A stretch of DNA of 64,000 nucleotides from an uncultured Chryseobacterium sp. (GTDB lineage: Bacteria > Bacteroidota > Bacteroidia > Flavobacteriales > Weeksellaceae). Shown here one piece after another: positions 27,303-35,145 of the stretch. The stretch spans positions 1 through 64,000 of the forward strand of contig CAJYWN010000005.1 of NCBI GenBank assembly GCA_913778275.1, written 5' to 3'. How positions within the stretch are numbered: position 1 is the first letter of the stretch; each line of letters opens with the position of its first letter. Under the pieces are notes generated by a model, which made no database searches, was not told the DNA's origin, and worked only from the letters and a program-made list of their open reading frames with translations. Both the position numbers and the translations under genes were made by a program.

Positions 27303-27962
27303 CTACTTTATTCCTAGGCTTTTCATCAGGATAGATTCCATTTTCTCATATCCTTTTGCAGTAGGATGAATTTCATCTTCCGTATAGATTTTATCCAGCC
27401 CGTTTCGTGAATCTTTCATTTGGGAGTGGTAATCTACATACGGGATATTGTGTTTTTTGGCATAGCTCTCAATCATTTTATTGAGGGCAATTACTTTGTC
27501 AGCCGGATGCATATTCTTCCTCCACCCGAATTCATAAGCAGGAAGAAGAGAGCATAAAACCACTTTAATATTGTTTGCTTTTGCCAGTTCCACCATCGAA
27601 ACAATATTTCCGAATACTTTATCCAGAGAAATGGGACCCTGATTTTCAGCAATATCATTGGTTCCTGCAAGAATAATCACACGTTTCGGTTTTAAATGAA
27701 TAACATCTTCCCTGAATCTCAAAAGCATCTGCGAAGTCACCTGCCCGCTGATTCCTCTTCCTACAAAATTATGTTTCGTAAAGAATGACGGATCCGTAGA
27801 AAACCAGCCTTCGGTAATGGAATCTCCCATAAATACAGTATTGGGAGCTATATTTTTGGATAAGATTTGTTGGTTCTGCATTTCGTACTTGGCATAGTTG
27901 GCAAAATCCTGTGCTGATACAATGGCTGAAAACATAATGGCTGCGATCGTTAAAAATTTCAT
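27303..27962 (-). CDS. Exported SGNH/GDSL hydrolase
   Basis: The 219 residues start with a signal peptide (MKFLTIAAIMFSAIVSAQ). All four SGNH blocks are present: VFMGDSITEGW (nucleophile Ser48), GRGISGQVTSQ (Gly), LAGTNDIAEN (Asn) and DEIHPTAKGY (Asp/His near the C-terminus). It is therefore a periplasmic or secreted esterase, possibly a carbohydrate deacetylase or lysophospholipase; the substrate cannot be told from sequence. It has its own promoter element at 28009. Confidence 0.92.
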   Translation of the reverse strand: MKFLTIAAIMFSAIVSAQDFANYAKYEMQNQQILSKNIAPNTVFMGDSITEGWFSTDPSFFTKHNFVGRGISGQVTSQMLLRFREDVIHLKPKRVIILAGTNDIAENQGPISLDKVFGNIVSMVELAKANNIKVVLCSLLPAYEFGWRKNMHPADKVIALNKMIESYAKKHNIPYVDYHSQMKDSRNGLDKIYTEDEIHPTAKGYEKMESILMKSLGIK

Positions 27963-28008
27963 TAAAAATATTTTAAATTTAAATTAATGGAATCGTGAAT
28001 AATATTTA

Positions 28009-28016
28009 CAAATATA
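28009..28016 (-). promoter_or_regulatory. Promoter -7 element of the SGNH hydrolase gene
   Basis: TATATTTG on the minus strand lies 46 bases before the ATG. A TTTG occurs 16 bases further upstream (28036..28033), slightly closer than the usual spacing. Confidence 0.5.
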
Positions 28017-28119
28017 CGTTTTGAAACGTTCACAAACTTTCCATGAACCAATATTTAAGAAATTTATTCCTGAATTAAAACTTACGGTTTTCCGTAAAAG
28101 AAATCAGTTTTCCTTTTTG

Positions 28120-28127
28120 TAATTTTG
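28120..28127 (+). promoter_or_regulatory. Promoter -7 element of rmuC
   Basis: TAATTTTG ends only 4 bases before the first possible rmuC ATG (28132) and 13 before the second (28141). If it is used, the mRNA would be leaderless or start at the second ATG. Confidence 0.5.
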
Positions 28128-28131
28128 AAAA

Positions 28132-29640
28132 ATGGAGATCATGTATTTAATCATCGGATGCATCGCGGGCGGAATTATCGGGGCGGTCATTCAGCATTTT
28201 GCCTTAAAGTCGTCAATGGTATCAAGAACATCCTTTGACGAACTCAATAATATGTACATCAAAAATAATTCCGACCTGGAAAATTCCCATCTCAAAATTC
28301 AGGAGCTGAATCAAAATATCTTGAATGACAAAGAACTGAACCTTCAGCAAGCCGATCTTTTGAATGATTTAAAAAATGAATTTGCAAAAATTTCAGCGGA
28401 ATACACTTCATTAAACGCACAGTTTGCAGAGCAAAAACTAGTACAGTTAAAGCAGACCTCACAAATCGAAAGTCTTCTGTCTGAAAAGCAGGATTTATTT
28501 GCAAAAAACTCGGAGCTTTCGGCGATTAATGAAAGTCTACAGAAATCTATTGAAACCCAGAAACGGGAGATTACCAAAATCCAGGAAGAATCCAAACTGC
28601 AGTTTGAGAATCTTGCCAATAAGATTTTAGAAGAAAAAGCAGAAAAATTCACCACGCTGAATCAACACAATCTCAAAACGATCCTGGAACCTTTTCAGGA
28701 AAAAATTACCGATCTCAAGAACAGGGTTAATGAAGCCTATGAAAAAGAGAATAAAGAACGTTTCTCGCTTGCAGAAAAAGTGAAAGAACTTGCCGAACTG
28801 AATCAGCAGATCTCCGAGGATGCCAAAAAACTGACGCGTGCCTTAAAGGGCGAAAGCAAAACCCAGGGAAACTGGGGAGAAATGATCCTGGAAAGCATCC
28901 TGGAAAAATCCGGGCTGGTAAAAGGCAGGGAATATTTCCTGGAACACGAGCTTAGAGATGAAGACAATAAAGCACTGTTTTCTGAATTCTCCGGAAAAAA
29001 AATGCGTCCGGATGCTGTTGTAAAATATCCCGACGAACGAAATGTAATCATCGATTCGAAAGTTTCGCTTACCGCTTTTACAGAACTTGTGGATGAAACC
29101 GATCAGGATGTATATCGGATCAAACTGAACCAGCATTTATCCTCCATCAAAAACCACATCACGCAACTGAGCCAGAAAGCGTATGATGATTACGGAAAAT
29201 CTCTTGATTTCGTGATGATGTTCATCCCCAGCGAACCGGCTTATATTGCCGCTATGCAGGCAGACCAGGATCTCTGGAACTATGCATATGAAAGAAGGAT
29301 TTTATTGCTTAATCCAAGCAATCTTATTACCTCTTTAAAATTAATCGCCGATCTCTGGAAACGAGAATACCAAAACCGTAATTCAATGGAAATTGCAGAC
29401 CGTGGGGCCCGGCTGTATGACAAATTCGTTGGTTTTATCGATAACCTGGAAAAGGTAGGAAAGAATCTTGATCTTGCAAAAAATGTTTATAATGAAGCCT
29501 ACAAACAGCTTTCTACAGGAAATGACAATTTGGTGATCCAGACACAGAAGCTAAAGCAGTTAGGCATAAAAAATAAGAAAGAGCTTCCTCAAAGCCTTAT
29601 CGACAGTTCGCAGATACATTTGGATCTTTCAGGAGAGTAA
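28132..29640 (+). CDS. rmuC: RmuC-type recombination-limiting protein
   Basis: RmuC is a predicted membrane-anchored nuclease-fold protein that limits recombination at inverted repeats in E. coli. The 502 residues show an N-terminal membrane anchor (YLIIGCIAGGIIGAVIQHF), a coiled-coil region (about 35-190) and the RmuC core. Diagnostic segments include KGESKTQGNWGEMILESILE and the nuclease-like MRPDAVVKYPDERNVIIDSK. The start could be the ATG at 28132 or the one at 28141, because the promoter element is very close. It is transcribed alone. Confidence 0.93.
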   Translation: MEIMYLIIGCIAGGIIGAVIQHFALKSSMVSRTSFDELNNMYIKNNSDLENSHLKIQELNQNILNDKELNLQQADLLNDLKNEFAKISAEYTSLNAQFAEQKLVQLKQTSQIESLLSEKQDLFAKNSELSAINESLQKSIETQKREITKIQEESKLQFENLANKILEEKAEKFTTLNQHNLKTILEPFQEKITDLKNRVNEAYEKENKERFSLAEKVKELAELNQQISEDAKKLTRALKGESKTQGNWGEMILESILEKSGLVKGREYFLEHELRDEDNKALFSEFSGKKMRPDAVVKYPDERNVIIDSKVSLTAFTELVDETDQDVYRIKLNQHLSSIKNHITQLSQKAYDDYGKSLDFVMMFIPSEPAYIAAMQADQDLWNYAYERRILLLNPSNLITSLKLIADLWKREYQNRNSMEIADRGARLYDKFVGFIDNLEKVGKNLDLAKNVYNEAYKQLSTGNDNLVIQTQKLKQLGIKNKKELPQSLIDSSQIHLDLSGE

Positions 29641-29656
29641 ATATTATTAATGAAGC

Positions 29657-29691
29657 ATCAGCAGCTCCGGCCTTCGGCCGGAGCTGCTGAT
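29657..29691. repeat. GC-rich perfect palindrome
   Basis: A 16-bp perfect stem (ATCAGCAGCTCCGGCC and its complement) with a TTC triloop lies 16 bases after the rmuC stop. Its GC content contrasts with the AT-rich surroundings. There is no T-tract on either side, so it resembles a REP-type palindrome more than a classical terminator, although it may still stabilise the rmuC mRNA end. Confidence 0.85.
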
Positions 29692-29729
29692 ATAGAATAA
29701 TGCGGCAATGTTCTTAAAAAGATTTTACA

Positions 29730-29737
29730 TAATTTTG
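29730..29737 (+). promoter_or_regulatory. Promoter -7 element of the TrmH-family gene
   Basis: TAATTTTG ends 4 bases before the ATG at 29742, implying a leaderless or nearly leaderless transcript. No good -33 match was seen. Confidence 0.5.
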
Positions 29738-29741
29738 CAGC

Positions 29742-30506
29742 ATGTTAATAGAAAGCTTTCAGAACGAAAAAGTAAAGTACATCACCAAACTACTTACCGA
29801 CAACCGGTTTCGTAAAAAATCCGGTGTTTTTGCAGTAGAAGGACAACAGGAAAACGACCGCGCACAAACCTTCGGTTTTGAACCTGTCGAATTTTTCATC
29901 TGTGAAAGTATCTTCCGGAAAGAACTCCCAAAAGGCAAAATTCATCTTATAAGTGATAAAGTGTACGAAAAAATCGCGTACCGCGGAAGTTCGGAAGGAA
30001 TTATCGGGGTGTACCAAACAAAAGAAGCCGATCTGTTTTCGTTTAAGCCTAGAGAAAATTCCACAATCATCGTGGTAGAGGGCGTTGAAAAGCCCGGGAA
30101 TTTAGGGGCCATTTTAAGAAGCTGTGAAGCTTTCGGTATAGACGGACTTATTATTTCCGACGGAAAAACGGATTTTTACAATCCGAATGTTATCAGATCC
30201 AGCGTTGGCTGTCTTTTCGGGATGAATGTTTTTCAGGCAGATAACGAGCAGACTTTGGAATTTCTAAATAAAAATGACTACAACATTTATACAACGATCA
30301 TGGATGAAAGCTCACAGGATCTTTCCAAAAGGGATTTCAGAAAAAAATCAGCTGTCATTTTTGGGACAGAACACTCGGGGCTCAGTGATTTCTGGTTTGG
30401 AAAAGGCAGAAATACTTTAATTCCGATGGCGGGAAGTATAGATTCCCTAAATCTGAGCAATGCTGTTGCTATTACCTGTTATGAAGCTTTGAGACAGAAA
30501 AAATAA
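29742..30506 (+). CDS. TrmH/SpoU-family RNA 2'-O-methyltransferase
   Basis: The 254 residues start with the substrate-binding N-domain (MLIESFQNEKVKYITKLLTD) and continue into the knotted SPOUT fold. The three SpoU motifs are clear: EKPGNLGAILRSCEAFG, FGTEHSGLSDFW and IPMAGSIDSLNLSNAVAI. It transfers methyl from S-adenosylmethionine to a ribose in rRNA or tRNA; which nucleotide is not decidable here. The start is supported by the conserved N-terminus. Confidence 0.92.
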   Translation: MLIESFQNEKVKYITKLLTDNRFRKKSGVFAVEGQQENDRAQTFGFEPVEFFICESIFRKELPKGKIHLISDKVYEKIAYRGSSEGIIGVYQTKEADLFSFKPRENSTIIVVEGVEKPGNLGAILRSCEAFGIDGLIISDGKTDFYNPNVIRSSVGCLFGMNVFQADNEQTLEFLNKNDYNIYTTIMDESSQDLSKRDFRKKSAVIFGTEHSGLSDFWFGKGRNTLIPMAGSIDSLNLSNAVAITCYEALRQKK

Positions 30507-30552
30507 CTGATAACTGTTATTGTTGTTACCGTTATACTATAAAGCATAAAAA

Positions 30553-30585
30553 AACCGCATCACTGGGTGAGCGGTTCTTTTATTT
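30553..30585 (+). terminator. Terminator after the TrmH-family gene
   Basis: AACCGC (30553..30558) and TCAC (30560..30563) pair with GTGA (30567..30570) and GCGGTT (30571..30576) around a TGG loop, with a one-base bulge and a T-rich tail. It may act on the convergent lipoprotein transcript too. Confidence 0.8.
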
Positions 30586-30600
30586 TAAAGCGTGCTTTAA

Positions 30601-30870
30601 TTATTTTTTAGCAGCGTCTTCTTTCTTAGCTTCAGCTTTAACTTCTTCTTTAGCTACGTTAGCATCAGCTTTAACTGAATCTTTAGCAGCATCAGCGTTA
30701 GCTTTTACTGTATCAACAGTAGCGTTAGCTGTAGAATCGATAGCAGCAGTAGCTGAATCAGCTGTAGCGTTTACTGAATCAGTTGCAGTTTCAGTAGAGT
30801 TAGCTTCAGTTTTTTTACAAGCAACTAGAGAGATAGCAGCGATAGCAGCTACGAATAATGACTTTTTCAT
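30601..30870 (-). CDS. Small Ala/Asp/Lys-rich lipoprotein
   Basis: The 89 residues have a lipoprotein signal (MKKSLFVAAIAAISLVACKK, Cys18). The mature part is built of short repeats rich in A, D, S, V, T and K (ATDSVNATADSATAAIDS and similar). This low-complexity helical chain recalls envelope spacer or Lpp-like lipoproteins, but no family is certain. The palindrome TTAAAGC-GT-GCTTTAA directly after the stop may end the transcript. A TACCTTTG promoter element lies 71 bases upstream. Confidence 0.75.
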   Translation of the reverse strand: MKKSLFVAAIAAISLVACKKTEANSTETATDSVNATADSATAAIDSTANATVDTVKANADAAKDSVKADANVAKEEVKAEAKKEDAAKK

Positions 30871-30941
30871 AATAAATTAAATTTAATTTTGTTAATATTG
30901 TTTTATAAAATCTTTTTCTCTGTTCGGTTATTTGAACGAGA

Positions 30942-30949
30942 CAAAGGTA
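30942..30949 (-). promoter_or_regulatory. Promoter -7 element of the small lipoprotein gene
   Basis: TACCTTTG on the minus strand matches TAnnTTTG. It is back-to-back with the perfect plus-strand promoter at 30964..30995, so the two genes share a divergent control region. Confidence 0.55.
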
Positions 30950-30963
30950 GAGCAGATAGAAAA

Positions 30964-30995
30964 TTTGTTTAAGAAAAATAATTGTAATACCTTTG
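30964..30995 (+). promoter_or_regulatory. Promoter of the 31056-32787 gene pair
   Basis: TTTG (30964..30967) is followed after 20 bases by TACCTTTG (30988..30995), a full Bacteroidetes consensus match, about 60 bases before the first gene. Confidence 0.8.
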
Positions 30996-31055
30996 TAAAA
31001 TAGTTTTACAATTAAATACAACTGATAATCAATAATTTAATTATTATAAAATAAA

Positions 31056-32219
31056 TTGACTGATTTAGATTTATTACACTTTGAGCAGCTGAAAAAGGAT
31101 GTACAGGCTCAATATCTGAAAGAACATACCCCTTCCCATGATGATATTTCTAAATGGAAGGGAATCGATATCATCTATTTTCAGGAAGATCTTCGCAAAA
31201 AAGCGAAAGGAAACATCAGCGAAAAATCTTTTTATACCTATTTCAAAAATTCTCCTGTTACCAAATTACCGAGAATTGATATGCTCAATCTATTGAGTGT
31301 TTATGCAGGGTACGACTCATGGTACGGATTCAAAAAACAGCATCTTTTTGCAGGAGAATTATTGAAAGATGATGAAGAAATCAGCGATGAAAAACTGACG
31401 GAAATTGAGCAAACAGTTTCCGAATCACCTGTTCTTCCCGAAAATGATTTTTTAACTCAAAAACAGCATTCCAACACCCCTGAAAATACAGATTTACAAA
31501 AATCAATATCTGAAAACCAATTGTTTACCAAAAATCCGAAAGAAACAACCATAAACAATATCGAAGACGCAAAACCTAGGAAAAATTTCATCCGAAAGAA
31601 TGTCTGGGCACTGGTAACTTCGGTTTTGGTTATTCTCACAGGACTTTTAGGTTTCAAAGATGTGATTTTTTCAAAAACGTATAAATATTGTTTCACGGAT
31701 GCGGACCGGGGAGTTGGCGTTGTGAACACCCTTGAAATAAAAGTGATCAAGGAAAACGAATCACCGATTCTTTATAAAATAAAACCGGGCGAATGCTTTT
31801 ATTATTCAACGAAGGATAAGAATCTGAAAATGCAGATCAGTTCCCCATTTTATGAGTATCTGGAAATCAACCGAAGTCTGGAGAATGCTCCCGATGAGGA
31901 AATTATAGAGCTAAAACCGGATGACTATAAAATGGCAGCTTATTATTTCTCTATTAAAGACGCCAACGGCGATCCGGAAGAACTTAAAAGAAAAAGAAAC
32001 CAGCTGGAAAGTTTAATCAGTAAAAACGCTGTTATATACCAGATTTATGACAATAATATTTACGGAATAGAAAGACTGGACAAGCAGAAATACATTACAC
32101 TGGTAACCACCCCAACAACTTCATTGAAAAATTTAAGTGTAATCGAAATGAAAAAAGACAATAACGGAAAGATCATCTCTATTAAATTTAAAATTGCAAC
32201 AGATGAAAAGAATAAATAA
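31056..32219 (+). CDS. Single-pass membrane protein with N-terminal HTH-like region
   Basis: The frame opens with TTG at 31056; an in-frame stop lies 9 bases upstream and no ATG occurs before residue 70, so TTG is the likely start. The 387 residues have a soluble N-terminus (ISEKSFYTYFKNSPVTKLPR, then MLNLLSVYAGYDSWYGFKKQ at about 70-90). That stretch resembles the helix-turn-helix-like segment of several Bacteroidetes signalling proteins. A charged linker, one membrane helix (VWALVTSVLVILTGLLGF at about 186-205) and a periplasmic domain follow. It overlaps the next gene by 17 bases. A membrane-anchored sensor/regulator is inferred. Confidence 0.7.
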   Translation: MTDLDLLHFEQLKKDVQAQYLKEHTPSHDDISKWKGIDIIYFQEDLRKKAKGNISEKSFYTYFKNSPVTKLPRIDMLNLLSVYAGYDSWYGFKKQHLFAGELLKDDEEISDEKLTEIEQTVSESPVLPENDFLTQKQHSNTPENTDLQKSISENQLFTKNPKETTINNIEDAKPRKNFIRKNVWALVTSVLVILTGLLGFKDVIFSKTYKYCFTDADRGVGVVNTLEIKVIKENESPILYKIKPGECFYYSTKDKNLKMQISSPFYEYLEINRSLENAPDEEIIELKPDDYKMAAYYFSIKDANGDPEELKRKRNQLESLISKNAVIYQIYDNNIYGIERLDKQKYITLVTTPTTSLKNLSVIEMKKDNNGKIISIKFKIATDEKNK

Positions 32220-32787
32220 CTTTCTAATTTTTACAGTTTTGCTTCTTGCATTTGTTTCCTGTAACAACAAAAAGACAGAAATAAGCGATCTGGATAAGCT
32301 CAGAAACAGCAACAATACCAAAACCTATCCTGCGGTACAGATGGACAGTGCCCAGGCGATCAATTATATCACCAAACAGAAAGTTCAGGAACTTCTGGAT
32401 CTTTCAACGCTTTATTTATCAGGAAACAGAAATACGGAAATCGATACCGTCATCTACTCGCAGATGCAGAGTTATTTCCATAAGCCGGACAGCCTTACTT
32501 TCAAAAAACTTTTTCATGAGTTGGACAGCCTTAAGGTGAAAACCGTTAAAGTAAACAACCTGGAGGTTTATAAGGATGTGCACAATCAGGATACGCTTGA
32601 TTTTGCCAAATTCAGTGTGGAATATTTTGACAATAAAAATAAATCGTTGGGGATGTTTGAGAAAAACGCACAGTATATTCTTGTTTCTACACCTAATACA
32701 AAAAAGGAGTTTAAATTTTTCTTCCTGAATTTTTACTCCAATCCTTTATTAAAGAAGGACAGTACGTCTGTGGGAGTAACGAGATAA
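32203..32787 (+). CDS. Lipoprotein coupled to the membrane protein
   Basis: The ATG at 32203 lies inside the preceding gene and gives a 194-residue lipoprotein (MKRINNFLIFTVLLLAFVSC, Cys20). The mature part is hydrophilic and has no motif I recognise. The overlap with its partner points to translational coupling, and so to a joint envelope function. Its last 55 bases also overlap the convergent cyclo-ligase gene. Confidence 0.75.
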   Translation: MKRINNFLIFTVLLLAFVSCNNKKTEISDLDKLRNSNNTKTYPAVQMDSAQAINYITKQKVQELLDLSTLYLSGNRNTEIDTVIYSQMQSYFHKPDSLTFKKLFHELDSLKVKTVKVNNLEVYKDVHNQDTLDFAKFSVEYFDNKNKSLGMFEKNAQYILVSTPNTKKEFKFFFLNFYSNPLLKKDSTSVGVTR

Positions 32788-33311
32788 TCCAAAGGAATAT
32801 CTTCTTCCCGGACATCATCGATAATTTCATCGGGGTTAAAATAATTAATCCCGATTTTTTTTGATTCTTTGGAAACACCTTCAAAAAAGCCGTCATAAAA
32901 GCCTTTACCATAGCCTACTCTATTTCCGTATCCATCACAATAAAGCAATGGCGTGATAATATAATCGAAATCGGAAATTCCGGAGTCTTCGTTGGAAACA
33001 GGTTCTGAAATATCCCACTGGTTATATTCAAATTGGGTATCCTTTAAAATTTCCACGGAAATTAATTTTTTATCTACTATTTTAGGGACGAAAACTTTGA
33101 TATCGCGGCTAAAGAAATAGTCTGTAAACGATCCGGTATTAACTTCCCTGAATTTACGAATCGGGATGAAAATATGTACCTTTTGTTCTGATAGAGGCCT
33201 AAAATATTCAATGAAGTTATTGAAAATATTTTCAGACTGCTGAAAAATTTCTTCATCAGACAAAGACATTCTTTTTTCCAGATATTTTTTTCGAAGGTCA
33301 GACTTTTTCAT
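32733..33311 (-). CDS. 5-formyltetrahydrofolate cyclo-ligase
   Basis: Converts 5-formyl-THF to 5,10-methenyl-THF using ATP, clearing an inhibitory folate. The 192 residues start MKKSDLRKKYLEKRMSLSDE at the ATG at 33311; the frame runs further upstream but this start matches the family. The signature GNRVGYGKGFYDGFF is intact at about 122-136. The 3' end overlaps the convergent lipoprotein gene by 55 bases, which is unusual. Confidence 0.93.
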   Translation of the reverse strand: MKKSDLRKKYLEKRMSLSDEEIFQQSENIFNNFIEYFRPLSEQKVHIFIPIRKFREVNTGSFTDYFFSRDIKVFVPKIVDKKLISVEILKDTQFEYNQWDISEPVSNEDSGISDFDYIITPLLYCDGYGNRVGYGKGFYDGFFEGVSKESKKIGINYFNPDEIIDDVREEDIPLDYLVTPTDVLSFFNKGLE

Positions 33312-33333
33312 GTCTAAATTTATAAAAAAGATA

Positions 33334-33350
33334 GCGCTCCTACGGAGCGC
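33334..33350. repeat. GC-rich palindrome upstream of the cyclo-ligase gene
   Basis: GCGCTCC (33334..33340) and GGAGCGC (33344..33350) flank a TAC loop. A related small palindrome, AAAACTC/GAGTTTT with CATACG between, lies at 33386..33404; both contain TACGGAG. The second may terminate trhO; the first looks like a dispersed intergenic palindrome. Confidence 0.7.
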
Positions 33351-33419
33351 CATTTATTATTTTCAAATTATTCTTCTACAAAGATAAAACTCATACGGAG
33401 TTTTAATTCCTTAAAAATA

Positions 33420-34784
33420 TTACTCGGTAATTTTATATAACTTATCCGATAGACGAACTCTGAAAGGCAGTTCAAAGGTAATCTGATCTCCTGTCTTTGC
33501 TACATCGCTAAAGCTTCCGTTCACAAAAATCTGTGATATTATAACTTCCTGCTCTCCAGTTGTCGGTCCGGAAATCAACACTTTATCTCCTACGGAAAGC
33601 CCGTTGTTTTCAATGAGAAACTGAGCAATCTTAGATTTTGAATAATAATGCTCTGCTTTTCCAATTAATGTTTTTTTGACTTTAATCTTCTGTCGGATAT
33701 CTTTTGTTTCAGGTTTTGCAGCTTTTGCCAATGGCTTATCTGTCAAGTCACCTGATTTTTTGAATTTCAAAGCTTCAGATTTTCCTTTTCTGAATACTTT
33801 ATTTCCTACCTGCAGTCCTTTTCTCAATTTCACCTGCTCTTCCCACGGTAAATGAATGGTTTCCTGACATTCCGTTGAACAGCAGTTCTCCATAGCTTCC
33901 TTACATTCATCACACTGGATAAACAGCAGATGACATGCATCATTCGCACAGTTGGTGTGATTGTCACAAGGTTTTCCGCATTGGTGGCACTGCGCAATAA
34001 TATCGTCGGTAATCCTTTCCCCTAACCTGTGATCGAATACAAAGTTTTTACCGATAAATTTACTCTCAATCCCTTCCTCTTTAATCTGGCGGGTATACTC
34101 AATGATTCCTCCTTCCAGCTGGAATACATTTTTGAAACCCTGATGTTTGAAGTATGCACTTGCCTTTTCACAACGGATTCCTCCGGTACAATACATCAAA
34201 AGGTTTTTATCTTCTTTGAAATTCTGTAGCTGCTCATTGATAATGGGCAGGCTTTCCCTAAAATTCTCAACATCAGGTGTGATAGCGCCCTCAAAATGTC
34301 CCACTTCACTCTCGTAATGGTTTCTGAAATCAACAACAATGGTATTCGGATCTTCAAGCAATTCGTTAAATTCTTTTGCCTTTAAGTGAACGCCTTTATT
34401 GGTTACATCAAAAGTTTCATCGTTCAGACCATCGGCGACGATTTTGTTTCTTACTTTGATGGTTAATTTTAAAAATGAATGATTATCCTGCTCTACTGCT
34501 ACGTTAAGACGAATACCCCTCATGAAGTCATATGCCTCAAGCGTTTCGCGAAATGCCTCAAAATTATCCGCCGGAACACTCATCTGAGCATTGATTCCTT
34601 CATGAGCAACATAAATACGACCTAATGCATCAAGCGCATTCCAGGCTATAAATAAATCGTCACGAAATTTTTTGGGATCTTCAATTTTGGCATACGCATA
34701 GAAAGATAATGTAAGGCGCTCTTTTCCGGCCTCATCTATAAGTCGAGCTCTTTCTTCTGCGCTTAAGGTGTTGTACAGTTGCAT
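33420..34784 (-). CDS. trhO: tRNA uridine-34 hydroxylase, rhodanese family
   Basis: TrhO makes 5-hydroxyuridine at the wobble position of certain tRNAs with molecular oxygen. The 454 residues show the N-terminal domain (LSFYAYAKIEDPKKFRDDLF, GRIYVAHEGINAQMSVPADN) and a rhodanese domain with active-site loop MYCTGGIRCEKASAYF (catalytic Cys near 195). A cysteine-rich segment (CHQCGKPCDNHTNCANDACH, CDECKEAMENCCSTEC) follows. About 130 residues beyond it form a C-terminal extension ending in a small beta domain, longer than in E. coli. Confidence 0.92.
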   Translation of the reverse strand: MQLYNTLSAEERARLIDEAGKERLTLSFYAYAKIEDPKKFRDDLFIAWNALDALGRIYVAHEGINAQMSVPADNFEAFRETLEAYDFMRGIRLNVAVEQDNHSFLKLTIKVRNKIVADGLNDETFDVTNKGVHLKAKEFNELLEDPNTIVVDFRNHYESEVGHFEGAITPDVENFRESLPIINEQLQNFKEDKNLLMYCTGGIRCEKASAYFKHQGFKNVFQLEGGIIEYTRQIKEEGIESKFIGKNFVFDHRLGERITDDIIAQCHQCGKPCDNHTNCANDACHLLFIQCDECKEAMENCCSTECQETIHLPWEEQVKLRKGLQVGNKVFRKGKSEALKFKKSGDLTDKPLAKAAKPETKDIRQKIKVKKTLIGKAEHYYSKSKIAQFLIENNGLSVGDKVLISGPTTGEQEVIISQIFVNGSFSDVAKTGDQITFELPFRVRLSDKLYKITE

Positions 34785-34815
34785 GCTATAAACGTTTTAA
34801 GTGAGAAAATTTTTG

Positions 34816-34846
34816 CAAAGATAATTATTTTTGGAATAATGCGAAA
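34816..34846 (-). promoter_or_regulatory. Promoter of trhO
   Basis: TATCTTTG on the minus strand (34823..34816) is preceded at 18 bases by TTTCG (34846..34842), a near-consensus Bacteroidetes promoter 31 bases before the ATG. Confidence 0.6.
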
Positions 34847-35145
34847 TATAACATTTATCAACTTGAATTGGCAAGACTGGTACTCTTTTGGTGATATTGA
34901 GTTGAACTACCTTTTAACTTGTGACAATACAGACATCAATATGTCAGAATGTCATTAAGATTTTTTTAAGGTTCGTTAATTGGAATTTTAAATTTACGGG
35001 ATACAACATAAATTATTACAATTGCTGTTAAATTTTAGTTAAAATTGAAACATTGCACGCCAAGTGCATACCTATTTAGCATTAAATTTGTTCACAATAA
35101 AACGAAAAGTTCACAATAATAATTAAATAAGAAAGATATATTATA
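34824..35145. other. Divergent control region between trhO and htrA
   Basis: About 320 bases without a gene. It contains the trhO promoter, an imperfectly repeated TGTCA-type element including the palindrome GACATCAATATGTC (34932..34945) with a further TGTCA directly after, a T-rich stretch, and TAAATTTG at 35083..35090 as the likely htrA -7 box, 55 bases from the ATG. No reading frame worth calling was seen. Confidence 0.55.
35083..35090 (+). promoter_or_regulatory. Promoter -7 element of htrA
   Basis: TAAATTTG matches TAnnTTTG. No -33 TTTG is found at normal spacing, which would fit a regulated promoter needing an activator or another sigma factor (inference). Confidence 0.5.

Noticed and set aside
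29657..29691. Strong hairpin as an ordinary rmuC terminator
   Set aside because: No T-tract follows on either strand, unlike the other terminators here, so it is listed as a palindromic repeat instead.
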